64,000 bases of DNA from Clostridia bacterium. Lineage in GTDB: Bacteria > Bacillota > Clostridia > TANB77 > CAG-508. The DNA lies in NCBI GenBank assembly GCA_017456555.1, contig JAFTJF010000011.1, positions 223,831 through 287,830 of the forward strand. Direction: 5' to 3'. Under the pieces are notes generated by a model that saw only the letters and a program-made list of their open reading frames with translations, ran no database searches and was not told where the DNA came from. The position numbers and the translations under genes are program-made. This document shows, piece by piece, positions 45,093 to 53,442 of the stretch (within the stretch, counting starts at the first letter, position 1; every line of letters starts with the position of its first letter).

Positions 45093-46925
45093 ATGGGAAT
45101 TTTCTATGTATTAACGGTAATTGCAATGATTGCTACATTTGTTCTTTTCAAAAAATCAGAAAAGAAACAAAATTTAATTAATCACTTAATATTAAGTGTA
45201 ATTTGCTACTTAGGATTTAATATTCTAGTTTGCATGGTATTTGGATGTTTAAATATCACAACAAATTTATTATTCTTATCTATTGCAGATTTAATAGTAG
45301 CTGCAGGACTTGGATTTAAGATTTATAAAGATAAAGGAATTCAAACTTTTGAAATAAGAAAAAGAGATATAGCGGGAGCAATAATATGTTTATTAATTGT
45401 TTGTTATATGGCAGTTGATCAATATGCACCACTTTCAAAAACAGTTGCAAATGCATCAGTTGATGCTTGCATGCATTATAGTGCAGCAACAAATTTTGCT
45501 GACGAAATGAAAGTTTTAGCAAAAATAAATAATACAACAGGTTATAACTTTAAAACAATGCAAACAGGTGCTTACATAAATACTGGTATATTTATGAACA
45601 TAGTAAGAGATATAATTCCGGGTTGGGAAGACTATGTTGCATTTAAAGTTTTTGAAACAGGAATAACAGCCTTAGTAATATTAGCATTTTATATGTTAAT
45701 ATCAGATAAATTGAAAGATGCAAAATCTTATATAGTAGGAATGATTCTTTTAGTGTTATATGCTTATGCTTATCCATATACTAGTCTATTACATGGGTTC
45801 TCATATTTAAGTGTTTGTTTAATGTTTGCAACAGCACTTTTCTATATGGCAAAAGTATATGAAAAAGGAGAAGTTAATTTCTGGGTACAACTTGCGATAA
45901 TTGTACTTCTTGGAGTTGGAATAATATTCTCATATTGCTTATTTGTACCAGCATTATTTGCATTTATTTGTATATATGTATTTATAAAAGATTTAGGGAA
46001 AAAAGAAGAGAAATCTTATTTAAAAATATTCAAAAAATCAACTTTATGGATAACTGGTTTATTACTAGTAGTAACAATTGTATCAATATTCTATTTAGTA
46101 ATACCAACATTTACAGATAGTGATCAAAATAAATTAACAGATGCAATAGGATTTGAAGGTGGAATTTACAAATCTTTATATCAAGATTTCTTATTCTATA
46201 TTCCTTTTGTTATATTATTTATTTATAAAACAATAAAAGATAAAAAAATCAATTTCCAAACTATAGCTCTTTGCTTAATTGGTGGACAAACTTTATTAAT
46301 GCTTTTTGGAATTATAGGTGGAATTGTTTCACCATATTACTATTATAAAATGTATTTCTTATTATGGATTCTTTTAGTTGATATTGCAGTAGAAGTGATT
46401 TCAGACTTAGATGATAACAAAGAAATGTATGTAATGGCAACTAGTTATCTTGCTATTTGGGTAATGGTTATAATGTTTATGCTTACAGGGTTAGAAGGAA
46501 AATTAAAAGAAAAATGTCCAAATCTTTTTGATCCAAAAGCTCAATTTTTGACTGGAATTTATTACACTACAAATGTTGAAGGAGTTTTAAATATTGATGC
46601 ATCTTGTTTAGTTGATGCTGATAGAGTAAAACTTGCTGAAGCAATGCAGGATGTAGAAGATATAACATTAAAAAATATGGTAGTTGGTGGAATGAACACA
46701 AACTGCAAAGCTTGGATGTATGTAATTTCAAGAGCTGAATCAGGAGGAGCCTCAATAAATGACCTTCAATATGCAGTTGTAGAAACAAAAGTAGAAGACT
46801 TCTTAAAAGATGATAGTAAAAAATATTTTGTTTTATATACTGGAGAAAAATATGAAAATACAGAAGATTATGAAGTTGTGTTCCAAAACAAAGCAGGAGT
46901 TATTTTAAGAAAATTAGAAAAATAG
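45093..46925 (+). CDS. Large multi-pass membrane protein, paralog of the previous gene
   Basis: A 610-residue protein that repeats the start and core of the upstream protein: a first helix followed by VLFKKSEKKQNLINHL, LGFNILVCMVFG, the loop ASVDACMHYSAATNFAD, MQTGAYINTGIFMNI, and FSYCLFVPALFAFICIYVF. It is about 140 residues shorter, chiefly between the membrane core and the soluble tail (FLTGIYYTTNVEGV ... VILRKLEK). The pair is a tandem duplication. Function unknown; probably acts on the same glycan. AAAGGAG precedes the start. Confidence 0.45.
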   Translation: MGIFYVLTVIAMIATFVLFKKSEKKQNLINHLILSVICYLGFNILVCMVFGCLNITTNLLFLSIADLIVAAGLGFKIYKDKGIQTFEIRKRDIAGAIICLLIVCYMAVDQYAPLSKTVANASVDACMHYSAATNFADEMKVLAKINNTTGYNFKTMQTGAYINTGIFMNIVRDIIPGWEDYVAFKVFETGITALVILAFYMLISDKLKDAKSYIVGMILLVLYAYAYPYTSLLHGFSYLSVCLMFATALFYMAKVYEKGEVNFWVQLAIIVLLGVGIIFSYCLFVPALFAFICIYVFIKDLGKKEEKSYLKIFKKSTLWITGLLLVVTIVSIFYLVIPTFTDSDQNKLTDAIGFEGGIYKSLYQDFLFYIPFVILFIYKTIKDKKINFQTIALCLIGGQTLLMLFGIIGGIVSPYYYYKMYFLLWILLVDIAVEVISDLDDNKEMYVMATSYLAIWVMVIMFMLTGLEGKLKEKCPNLFDPKAQFLTGIYYTTNVEGVLNIDASCLVDADRVKLAEAMQDVEDITLKNMVVGGMNTNCKAWMYVISRAESGGASINDLQYAVVETKVEDFLKDDSKKYFVLYTGEKYENTEDYEVVFQNKAGVILRKLEK

Positions 46926-47001
46926 TGATTTGGGGACGGAGAAAAAAATCATCTTTAAATTATAAAAAATAATATGATTTTTGTTGTTGACTCCAAAATC
47001 A
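46926..47001. repeat. Imperfect palindrome with TGATTTGGGG / CTCCAAAATCA ends
   Basis: The ends TGATTTGGGGAC (46926-46937) and ACTCCAAAATCA (46990-47001) are imperfect inverted repeats, and an inner pair AAAAATCAT (46944-46952) / ATGATTTTT (46974-46982) forms a second stem. It fills the gap before the last GT2 gene and starts just after a stop codon. It looks like a degenerate REP- or MITE-type element. Confidence 0.5.
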
Positions 47002-47021
47002 TTATTTATCAAGGAGAAATT

Positions 47022-47909
47022 ATGAAAGTAGCAGTTATTATAGTAAACTATAATGATGTAGATGATACAGAAAAATATGTAAATACAATAACTAAATATG
47101 ATGTAATAAATAGAATAGTAGTAGTAGACAATCAGTCTACTACTCTAGGAACTTTTGAAACTTTGAAAAAATTAGAATCAGAAAAAGTAAAAGTTATTCA
47201 GTCAGAAAAAAATGGTGGATATGATTATGGTAATAACTTTGGTATAAGATATCTTCAAAAATTGAATGAAGAATATGATTATTATATAATTTCAAATCCA
47301 GATATCTCTGTTACTGAAGAGGCTATAAAACATTGCTTAGAAGTTGCAGAAAATGATTCTAAAATTGCTGTAATAGCTCCAAGGATGTTTAATAAAGATA
47401 ATAATCCAATTCGTAGAAGTAGCTGGAAAATGAGAACTTTTTGGCTTGATGTTGTTCACTCAACAAGAGTTCTAGAAATGATTTTTTATAAGATTTTGAG
47501 AAATGGAGAATACTCTAGCAAAGATTATGAAAAAGAAATTTTAGAAGTTGAAGCTATATCAGGAGCGTTTTTTGTAATAAAAGCTAAAATATTAAATGAA
47601 ATCGGATTGTTTGATGAAGATGTATTTTTATTTTATGAAGAAGATATTCTTGCTAAAATGCTTTCAGAGAGAAAATATAAAACAATAAGCTTAAATTCAG
47701 AAAAATTTATCCATTATGAAAGCCAAACAATAGGAAAAACATTTAATTATTATAAAAAAATGAGACAATTATTTATAAGCAAAATGTATTATCATAAAAA
47801 ATATAATAAAATAAACTTCTTACAAATTATTGTATTTCATATATTAAATATTTGCAGAAAAATAGAATTGTTAATAGAAATTCCTGTAAGAAAATTGTTG
47901 AAAAAATAA
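47022..47909 (+). CDS. Glycosyltransferase family 2, WbbL-like
   Basis: A 295-residue enzyme beginning VAVIIVNYNDVDDTEKYV, with VVDNQSTT, GGYDYGNNFGI, SNPDISV and LFYEEDILAKMLSERKY, the motif set of the WbbL/rhamnosyltransferase-like GT2 branch. I place the start at ATG 47022 with AAGGAG at 47011-47016. An earlier in-frame ATG at 46974 would translate part of the palindromic repeat. It is the last gene of the second glycan locus and is followed by a strong terminator. Confidence 0.86.
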   Translation: MKVAVIIVNYNDVDDTEKYVNTITKYDVINRIVVVDNQSTTLGTFETLKKLESEKVKVIQSEKNGGYDYGNNFGIRYLQKLNEEYDYYIISNPDISVTEEAIKHCLEVAENDSKIAVIAPRMFNKDNNPIRRSSWKMRTFWLDVVHSTRVLEMIFYKILRNGEYSSKDYEKEILEVEAISGAFFVIKAKILNEIGLFDEDVFLFYEEDILAKMLSERKYKTISLNSEKFIHYESQTIGKTFNYYKKMRQLFISKMYYHKKYNKINFLQIIVFHILNICRKIELLIEIPVRKLLKK

Positions 47910-47952
47910 AATTCTATATAAATTATTGTTTAAAATTGAATTAGAAAATTAG

Positions 47953-47993
47953 AAAGATTATATTTAATAAAATATTAAATATAATCTTTTTTT
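47953..47993 (+). terminator. Rho-independent terminator closing the second glycan locus
   Basis: Seventeen perfect base pairs (47953-47969 with 47973-47989, AAA loop) followed by TTTT. Confidence 0.94.
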
Positions 47994-48091
47994 GTATAAC
48001 AATAAAATTGTTTTATTAAATTATAAAAATATATAGTTGATAAATTTATAATAAAAAACGGCATCAGAACCTTGATATTTCAAAGAAAAAC

Positions 48092-48120
48092 TTGAAAAAC
48101 ATAACAAATTATGTTAATAT
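48092..48120 (+). promoter_or_regulatory. Promoter of the orphan gene at 48164
   Basis: TTGAAA (48092-48097), 17-base spacer ending in TGT, and TAATAT (48115-48120). The -10 is weak but has the extended TGn element. A separate TATAAT at 48047-48052 lacks a -35 partner. Confidence 0.5.
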
Positions 48121-48163
48121 ATACAAATACTAATTATGCACAACAAATGGGAGGGACATTATA

Positions 48164-48598
48164 ATGGATGGATACCATAAAATAGCAGTAAAAAATGTTG
48201 GTATTATTAACATTTGCTTTCGAAGAGAGGGGATGCTTTTTAATCAAGGACGGGTTGTTTTAGATATTGATACTTATGATTTTGCGGGGCGAATAACAGA
48301 TGATGTTATTGTAGGATATTATGAAGAAGATATGTATCATATTCATTATTACTATAAAAATCATTTGATTGAAATTAATCCACTAACTCAGATGATAGTT
48401 AATGCTGGAAATGATTATGAGGAATATCATTTGGAGTTTTTAATGGAATTTAAAAGAGGAAATATTCCAGAGGACTTTACAGCAACTCAAATGAGAGATG
48501 AGGATTTTACGGTGACCTTTGAAAGTATGGAAGTTGATTCTAATATTATTTGTCGCACATTAGAAAGTAATTTAGACTTGCTCACAGAAAGAACGTAA
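48164..48598 (+). CDS. Hypothetical protein of unknown function
   Basis: A 144-residue soluble protein without signal peptide or membrane helix. It is rich in aromatic and acidic residues (YYEEDMYHIHYYYKNH, NAGNDYEEYHLEF) and looks beta-rich in its first hundred residues; the C-terminus is acidic (DEDFTVTFESMEVDS). No family is recognised. It has a strong, unusual GGGAGGG ribosome site and its own promoter. Codons such as CGG, GGG and CGA are more frequent than in neighbouring genes, hinting at transfer from another source. It stands alone between the glycan locus and rlmN. Confidence 0.7.
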   Translation: MDGYHKIAVKNVGIINICFRREGMLFNQGRVVLDIDTYDFAGRITDDVIVGYYEEDMYHIHYYYKNHLIEINPLTQMIVNAGNDYEEYHLEFLMEFKRGNIPEDFTATQMRDEDFTVTFESMEVDSNIICRTLESNLDLLTERT

Positions 48599-48621
48599 AT
48601 TTTATAATTAGAAAAAGGAAG

Positions 48622-48653
48622 TGGAAGCCTGAGGATATTTCCAAAGGCTTCCA
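48622..48653 (+). terminator. GC-rich hairpin after the orphan gene
   Basis: TGGAAGCCT (48622-48630) pairs perfectly with AGGCTTCCA (48645-48653) around a 14-base loop. AAAGACG follows instead of a T tract, so termination is uncertain. Confidence 0.4.
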
Positions 48654-48700
48654 AAGACGTTAAAAGCTATTACGTTTATGTTAAATCTTTATAAAATATA

Positions 48701-48729
48701 TTGTAAAAAAAAAGATTATATGATATAAC
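48701..48729 (+). promoter_or_regulatory. Promoter of rlmN-stp-prkC
   Basis: TTGTAA (48701-48706), 17-base spacer with a run of nine As, TATAAC (48724-48729), 27 bases before the TTG start. Confidence 0.65.
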
Positions 48730-48755
48730 CAAACTATATAAAATGGGGGTAAACC

Positions 48756-49793
48756 TTGAAAAAAAATATTAAAAATTTTGATTTAGATGATCTAAAAGAA
48801 GAACTAAAATTATTAGGTGAAAAACCATTTAGAGCGGAACAAATATTTAAATGGATTTATCAAGATAAAGTAAAATCATTTGACGAAATGACTAATTTAT
48901 CTTTAGATTTAAGAAAAAAATTAGATGAGAATTATTCTCTAGGACTATTTAAAATAGTAAGAAAACTAGAGTCTGTTGATGGAACAAAAAAATATTTATT
49001 TGATGTTCAAGATGGAGAAGGAAATTTAATCGAAAGTGTATTAATGCAATACCATCATGGGTATACTATATGTGTATCATGTCAAATAGGATGTAAAATG
49101 GGATGCAAATTTTGTGCATCAACGGGAATTCCTTTTTCGAGAAATTTAGAAGCAGGTGAAATTGTTGAACAATTACTTGCAATTGAAAGAGATGTTGGAA
49201 TAAAAATATCAAATATTGTTTTTATGGGAATTGGAGAACCATTAGACAATTATGATAATGTAATGAATTCAATTAAAATTTTAAATAATCAAAAAGGATT
49301 AAATATAGGAGCAAGACATATAAGCATTTCAACTAGTGGAGTTGTTCCTAAAATATATGAATTGGCAGATAAACAAATGCAATGCACATTATCTGTTTCA
49401 CTTCACAGTAGCAACAATAAAACAAGAAGTGAAATGATGCCAATAAATAACGCATATCCAATAGAAGAATTAATTAAAGCTTGTAAATACTACATTCAAA
49501 AAACAAATAAAAGAATTTCTTTTGAATATGCTTTAGCAAAAGATAATAATGATAACTTAGATGATGCAAGAGAACTTGTAAAATTATTAAAAGGTATGCT
49601 TGCACATGTTAATTTAATTCCAATAAATAAAATTGAAGATGGAAAATATACAAAAAGTACAAATGAAAATATAATTAAGTTTAGAGATTACCTAAATGAC
49701 CATGGAATAGTTGCAACAATTAGAAGAGAATTAGGCTCAGATATATCTGCTGCTTGTGGTCAATTGAGAAAACAGAATTTGAATAAAGAGTAA
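48756..49793 (+). CDS. rlmN: 23S rRNA/tRNA (adenine-C2)-methyltransferase
   Basis: A 345-residue radical SAM enzyme that methylates C2 of A2503 in 23S rRNA and A37 in some tRNAs. The 4Fe-4S cluster motif CKMGCKFC gives Cys113, Cys117 and Cys120, followed by ASTGIPFSRNL; the VFMGIGEPLDN and HISISTSGVVPKIYELAD stretches and the C-terminal AACGQLR, with the Cys that forms the enzyme-RNA bond, are all present. TTG start with GGGGG seven bases upstream. First gene of the conserved rlmN-stp-prkC cluster of Firmicutes. Confidence 0.96.
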   Translation: MKKNIKNFDLDDLKEELKLLGEKPFRAEQIFKWIYQDKVKSFDEMTNLSLDLRKKLDENYSLGLFKIVRKLESVDGTKKYLFDVQDGEGNLIESVLMQYHHGYTICVSCQIGCKMGCKFCASTGIPFSRNLEAGEIVEQLLAIERDVGIKISNIVFMGIGEPLDNYDNVMNSIKILNNQKGLNIGARHISISTSGVVPKIYELADKQMQCTLSVSLHSSNNKTRSEMMPINNAYPIEELIKACKYYIQKTNKRISFEYALAKDNNDNLDDARELVKLLKGMLAHVNLIPINKIEDGKYTKSTNENIIKFRDYLNDHGIVATIRRELGSDISAACGQLRKQNLNKE

Positions 49794-49809
49794 AGAGGTG
49801 AGGTAAGTC

Positions 49810-50574
49810 GTGAGGATATTAGCTAAATCTGATATCGGAAGAGCACGTGAAATGAACCAAGATAGCTACTACGTATCAGATTTAAATAAAGATGAAATAA
49901 AATTATATATTCTAGCTGATGGAATGGGTGGTTATAAAGGTGGAGAAATAGCAAGTTCTCTTGCTGTAACAAGTACAAAAAATTATATAACTACAAATTT
50001 TAAAAAATGCAAAAAAGATAGAGAAAGCATATTAAGCTTATTAAGAAATGCAATAGAATATGCAAATACTGTAGTTCATGAAAAAGCAAAAGAAAAAGCA
50101 GATTTACATGATATGGGTACTACTTTAGATGTTTGCTTAATATATAATAATAAAGTATTTATAGGTCATGTTGGAGATAGTAGAGTATATAGAATAAGAA
50201 AAAATATAATAAGAAAACTTACAACTGACCATAGTTATGTTGAAAAACTTCTAAAAGAAGGAACAATAACAAAAGAAGAAGCATACAATCATCCAAAGAA
50301 AAACATGTTAATGAAAGCTTTAGGATGTAACGACTTTGTGGAACCAGATGTTATTTGTAAGGGCTTTTTAAAAGATGATATATTATTAATGTGTTCAGAT
50401 GGCTTAACAAATATGTTAAGAGATAATGAAATATACAGTTTATTACTTAACAATCCAGAAAAACCAGAAGATGCTCTAATTAAAAACGCCAACGAACTTG
50501 GGGGCTATGATAATATCACATTAATTATTGTTGATAATATCGAAGTTGGTGAAGAAGAAACTAAGGAGAGATAA
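49810..50574 (+). CDS. stp: PP2C-family Ser/Thr protein phosphatase
   Basis: A 254-residue metal-dependent phosphatase that reverses phosphorylation by the neighbouring kinase. Family motifs are REMNQDSYY near the start, LADGMGGYKGGE (metal-binding Asp), MGTTLDVCL, HVGDSRVYR, TTDHSYV, CSDGLTNM and GGYDNITLI. GTG start preceded by GAGGTGAGG. It ends two bases before the kinase gene, the usual pairing (also called prpC). Confidence 0.94.
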   Translation: MRILAKSDIGRAREMNQDSYYVSDLNKDEIKLYILADGMGGYKGGEIASSLAVTSTKNYITTNFKKCKKDRESILSLLRNAIEYANTVVHEKAKEKADLHDMGTTLDVCLIYNNKVFIGHVGDSRVYRIRKNIIRKLTTDHSYVEKLLKEGTITKEEAYNHPKKNMLMKALGCNDFVEPDVICKGFLKDDILLMCSDGLTNMLRDNEIYSLLLNNPEKPEDALIKNANELGGYDNITLIIVDNIEVGEEETKER

Positions 50575-50576
50575 TT

Positions 50577-52643
50577 ATGAATCTTATAGGTAAAATGTTA
50601 AATAACAGATATGAAGTGTTAGAAAAAATTGGTAATGGTGGAATGGCATTAGTTTATAAAGCAAAATGCCATATACTAAACAGATATGTAGCAGTAAAAG
50701 TATTAAAAGACGAATTTACAACAGATAGTGAGTTCATAAAAAAATTCAATACAGAAGCTCAATCAGCTGCAAGTTTAAATCATCCAAATATAGTTTCAAT
50801 TTTTGATGTATGCAATGAAGATAACTTATATTATATAGTAATGGAATTAATCCAAGGTAAAACTTTAAAAGAAATAATAACAGAAGATGGAAGATTATCT
50901 TGGAAATGGTCTGTAAATATTGCAATTCAAATTGCATCAGCATTAGAAACAGCACATAAAAATAATATAATACATAGAGATATAAAACCACACAATATAA
51001 TAATAACAGAAGATGGTATAGCAAAAGTAACAGATTTTGGTATAGCAAAAGCTGTATCAAATTCAACAATAACAGCTTTTGGAACAACAATAGGTTCTGT
51101 ACATTATTTCTCACCAGAACATGCTAGAGGTGGATACACAGATGCAAAATCAGACTTATATTCACTTGGAATTGTAATGTATGAGATGTTAACTGGAAAA
51201 GTTCCTTTTGATGCAGATACACCAGTATCAGTAGCATTAAAACAAGTTCAAGAAGAACCAGTAGATCCAATGAGATATAATGATACAATACCTGTTAGTG
51301 TAAATAGAATTATATTAAAAGCAATGCAAAAAGATCCAAATTTAAGATATCAAAATGCTACAGAAATGTTAAGAGATTTATCTTTAGCATTAAAGAAACC
51401 AAATGAAGATTTTGTTGTATTAGCTACAAGATCAGATGATTCACCAACACAAAAAATACCAACAATATATGAACTTGAAATGGAAAAAAATAATGATAGA
51501 AAAGCTCCTAGAGTTAATCAAGAAGAAACAACTTCTAGAAAAAAAGAAAATAAAGTAAAAGCTTTTTATTCAAACCATAAATGGGCTGGACCTGTAACAG
51601 GTGTTTTAGTTGCAATATTGTTATTTGTGTTTGCAATGTATGGAACAATTGCAATATTAAATGGAAATCGACCAGACCAAGTTGCAATGCCAAATCTAAT
51701 TGGAGATGAAGAAGGCGTTGGAAGAGTTAAAAAAGAAGATGCTATAAAACAATTAGAAGATTTAGGTTTTGAAGGTATCAAAGTAGAAGAAGAATACAGT
51801 GATACTGTAGAAGAAGGATATGTAATTAAACAAACACCAGAATATGCTGGTGAAGAATTTAGAATTAATGTAAATGACAAAATAACATTAGTTGTAAGTA
51901 AAGGACAAAAAATAGTTACATTACCAAAGAAAATGGTTGGAAAGAAAATTGAAGATGTAACTAAAGAATTAGATGAACTAGAATTAAAATATGAAACAAT
52001 AGAAGAAAATAGTGAAACAGTAGAAGCTGGAGTTGTAATAGCTGTAAATCCAGAAGAAGGAGAAGAAATTACAGCAGCAACAGTAATTCAATTAACAGTA
52101 AGTATTGGTAGTGCTTTTAAAGACGTTTCAGTTCCAAGTGTTTTAAATCAAGCTGAAGGAGTTGCAATTCAAACATTATCAGATTTAGGATTAGTTGTTA
52201 ATGTAAATTATGAAGAAAATGCTTCTAAATCAGATGGAGTTGTAATATCTCAAAGCGTTAGTGGTGGAAAAACACTAAAAGAAGGAGATTCAATAGAATT
52301 AATTGTTAATAAACAACCAGCTAAATCAACTCTTACTGTAAAAGTTAACTTAATGTCTTTAATGAATTATACAGAGCCAGAACCAACAATAACAGAAACA
52401 GTAGATGAAGAAGGAAACACTGTTACAACAACAAATACACCACAAATTGAAAAAGCAACAGTTGTATTAGAAGTTGGTGAAGACACAATTTTAAGTGATA
52501 GTTATTCAATGAATAGAACAGATATAACAAAATCATGGACTACATCAGGCGTAAAAATATTAAAAGTTAAAGTGAATGGAGTTACTAAATATGAACAAAC
52601 TGTAGACTTTAACAAAGGAGATCAAACAGTAACAGTAAAATAG
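50577..52643 (+). CDS. prkC: Ser/Thr protein kinase with PASTA domains
   Basis: A 688-residue membrane kinase that senses peptidoglycan fragments or lipid II through external PASTA domains and controls wall synthesis and dormancy exit. The kinase domain (about 10-275) has the glycine loop GNGGMALVYKA, AVKVL, HRDIKPHNI and DFGIAKA. A basic juxtamembrane region precedes one membrane helix (about 337-362). Three PASTA repeats follow (about 367-440, 441-508, 513-580), then a beta-rich tail of about 105 residues. The tail beyond the PASTA repeats is longer than in many homologs. Translationally coupled to stp. Confidence 0.95.
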   Translation: MNLIGKMLNNRYEVLEKIGNGGMALVYKAKCHILNRYVAVKVLKDEFTTDSEFIKKFNTEAQSAASLNHPNIVSIFDVCNEDNLYYIVMELIQGKTLKEIITEDGRLSWKWSVNIAIQIASALETAHKNNIIHRDIKPHNIIITEDGIAKVTDFGIAKAVSNSTITAFGTTIGSVHYFSPEHARGGYTDAKSDLYSLGIVMYEMLTGKVPFDADTPVSVALKQVQEEPVDPMRYNDTIPVSVNRIILKAMQKDPNLRYQNATEMLRDLSLALKKPNEDFVVLATRSDDSPTQKIPTIYELEMEKNNDRKAPRVNQEETTSRKKENKVKAFYSNHKWAGPVTGVLVAILLFVFAMYGTIAILNGNRPDQVAMPNLIGDEEGVGRVKKEDAIKQLEDLGFEGIKVEEEYSDTVEEGYVIKQTPEYAGEEFRINVNDKITLVVSKGQKIVTLPKKMVGKKIEDVTKELDELELKYETIEENSETVEAGVVIAVNPEEGEEITAATVIQLTVSIGSAFKDVSVPSVLNQAEGVAIQTLSDLGLVVNVNYEENASKSDGVVISQSVSGGKTLKEGDSIELIVNKQPAKSTLTVKVNLMSLMNYTEPEPTITETVDEEGNTVTTTNTPQIEKATVVLEVGEDTILSDSYSMNRTDITKSWTTSGVKILKVKVNGVTKYEQTVDFNKGDQTVTVK

Positions 52644-52650
52644 TAAAATT

Positions 52651-52685
52651 GATGAGGCATGAAAAATAAAATCATGCCTCATTTT
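52651..52685 (+). terminator. Rho-independent terminator between prkC and rpe
   Basis: TGAGGCATGA (52653-52662) pairs perfectly with TCATGCCTCA (52672-52681) and is followed by TTTT. It separates two genes that are usually in one operon. Confidence 0.85.
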
Positions 52686-52707
52686 GAGTTAAAGAAAGGA
52701 AAATATT

Positions 52708-53364
52708 ATGACAGAAGTATCAGCATCAATTTTAACTGTAGAGAAAGAAAATGCAGTTAGAACATTTTATAATTTAGAAACAGGAAAAATTAATTATTTT
52801 CATATAGATGTTATGGATGGAAAATTTGTAGAAAGAGATACAACTGAACTTATGAAAGATTATGCTTTAACAATCTCTCATATTTCAAATTTAGGATTAG
52901 ATGTTCATTTAATGGTAGAAAATGTTGAAGAATTTATAGATGAATATTCAATGTTAGAACCAGAAATAATAACTTTCCATATTGAAGCAACAAAAACAGA
53001 AGAAAGAACAAAAAATGCAATTGAAGAAATAAAAAGAAGTGGTTCAAGAGTTGGAATTTCAATTAGTCCAGATACAAATCTAGAAGAAATAAAACCATAT
53101 TTAAATCAAATTCATATGGTACTTGTTATGACAGTTGTTCCAGGAAAAGGTGGACAAAAACTAATTCCAGAAACTTTAGAGAAAGTTAAAGAACTAAAAA
53201 AATATATTGATGAAAACAATATAGATATCGATATTGAAGTTGATGGCGGAATAAATGCTGAAACAGCAAGTCTAGCTCAAGAAGCAGGAGCAAATATATT
53301 AGTTGCTGGAAATTATTTAATAACTGCAGAAAACATTAGCGAAGCAGTAGCAAAATTAAAATAG
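52708..53364 (+). CDS. rpe: Ribulose-phosphate 3-epimerase
   Basis: A 218-residue TIM-barrel enzyme that interconverts ribulose-5-phosphate and xylulose-5-phosphate. The metal ligands are present in HIDVMDGKFV, DVHLMVEN and IEVDGGIN, and MTVVPGKGGQKLIPETL replaces the common MSVNPGFGGQ loop. The N-terminus SASILT differs from the usual APSIL. These changes make it a divergent member, but its position after prkC is the normal Firmicute location for rpe. The rsgA gene usually found between the two is absent here. Confidence 0.85.
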   Translation: MTEVSASILTVEKENAVRTFYNLETGKINYFHIDVMDGKFVERDTTELMKDYALTISHISNLGLDVHLMVENVEEFIDEYSMLEPEIITFHIEATKTEERTKNAIEEIKRSGSRVGISISPDTNLEEIKPYLNQIHMVLVMTVVPGKGGQKLIPETLEKVKELKKYIDENNIDIDIEVDGGINAETASLAQEAGANILVAGNYLITAENISEAVAKLK

Positions 53365-53442
53365 GTTATAAATTTAATAATAGTAAATTATTTGCTATTA
53401 AATAAGAATTTTATAATAAATAATAAAATGGGGAGAAAACAT

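Noticed and set aside
46974-47021. Upstream ATG for the last GT2 gene.
   Set aside because: It would translate half of a palindromic repeat; AAGGAG at 47011-47016 marks ATG 47022.
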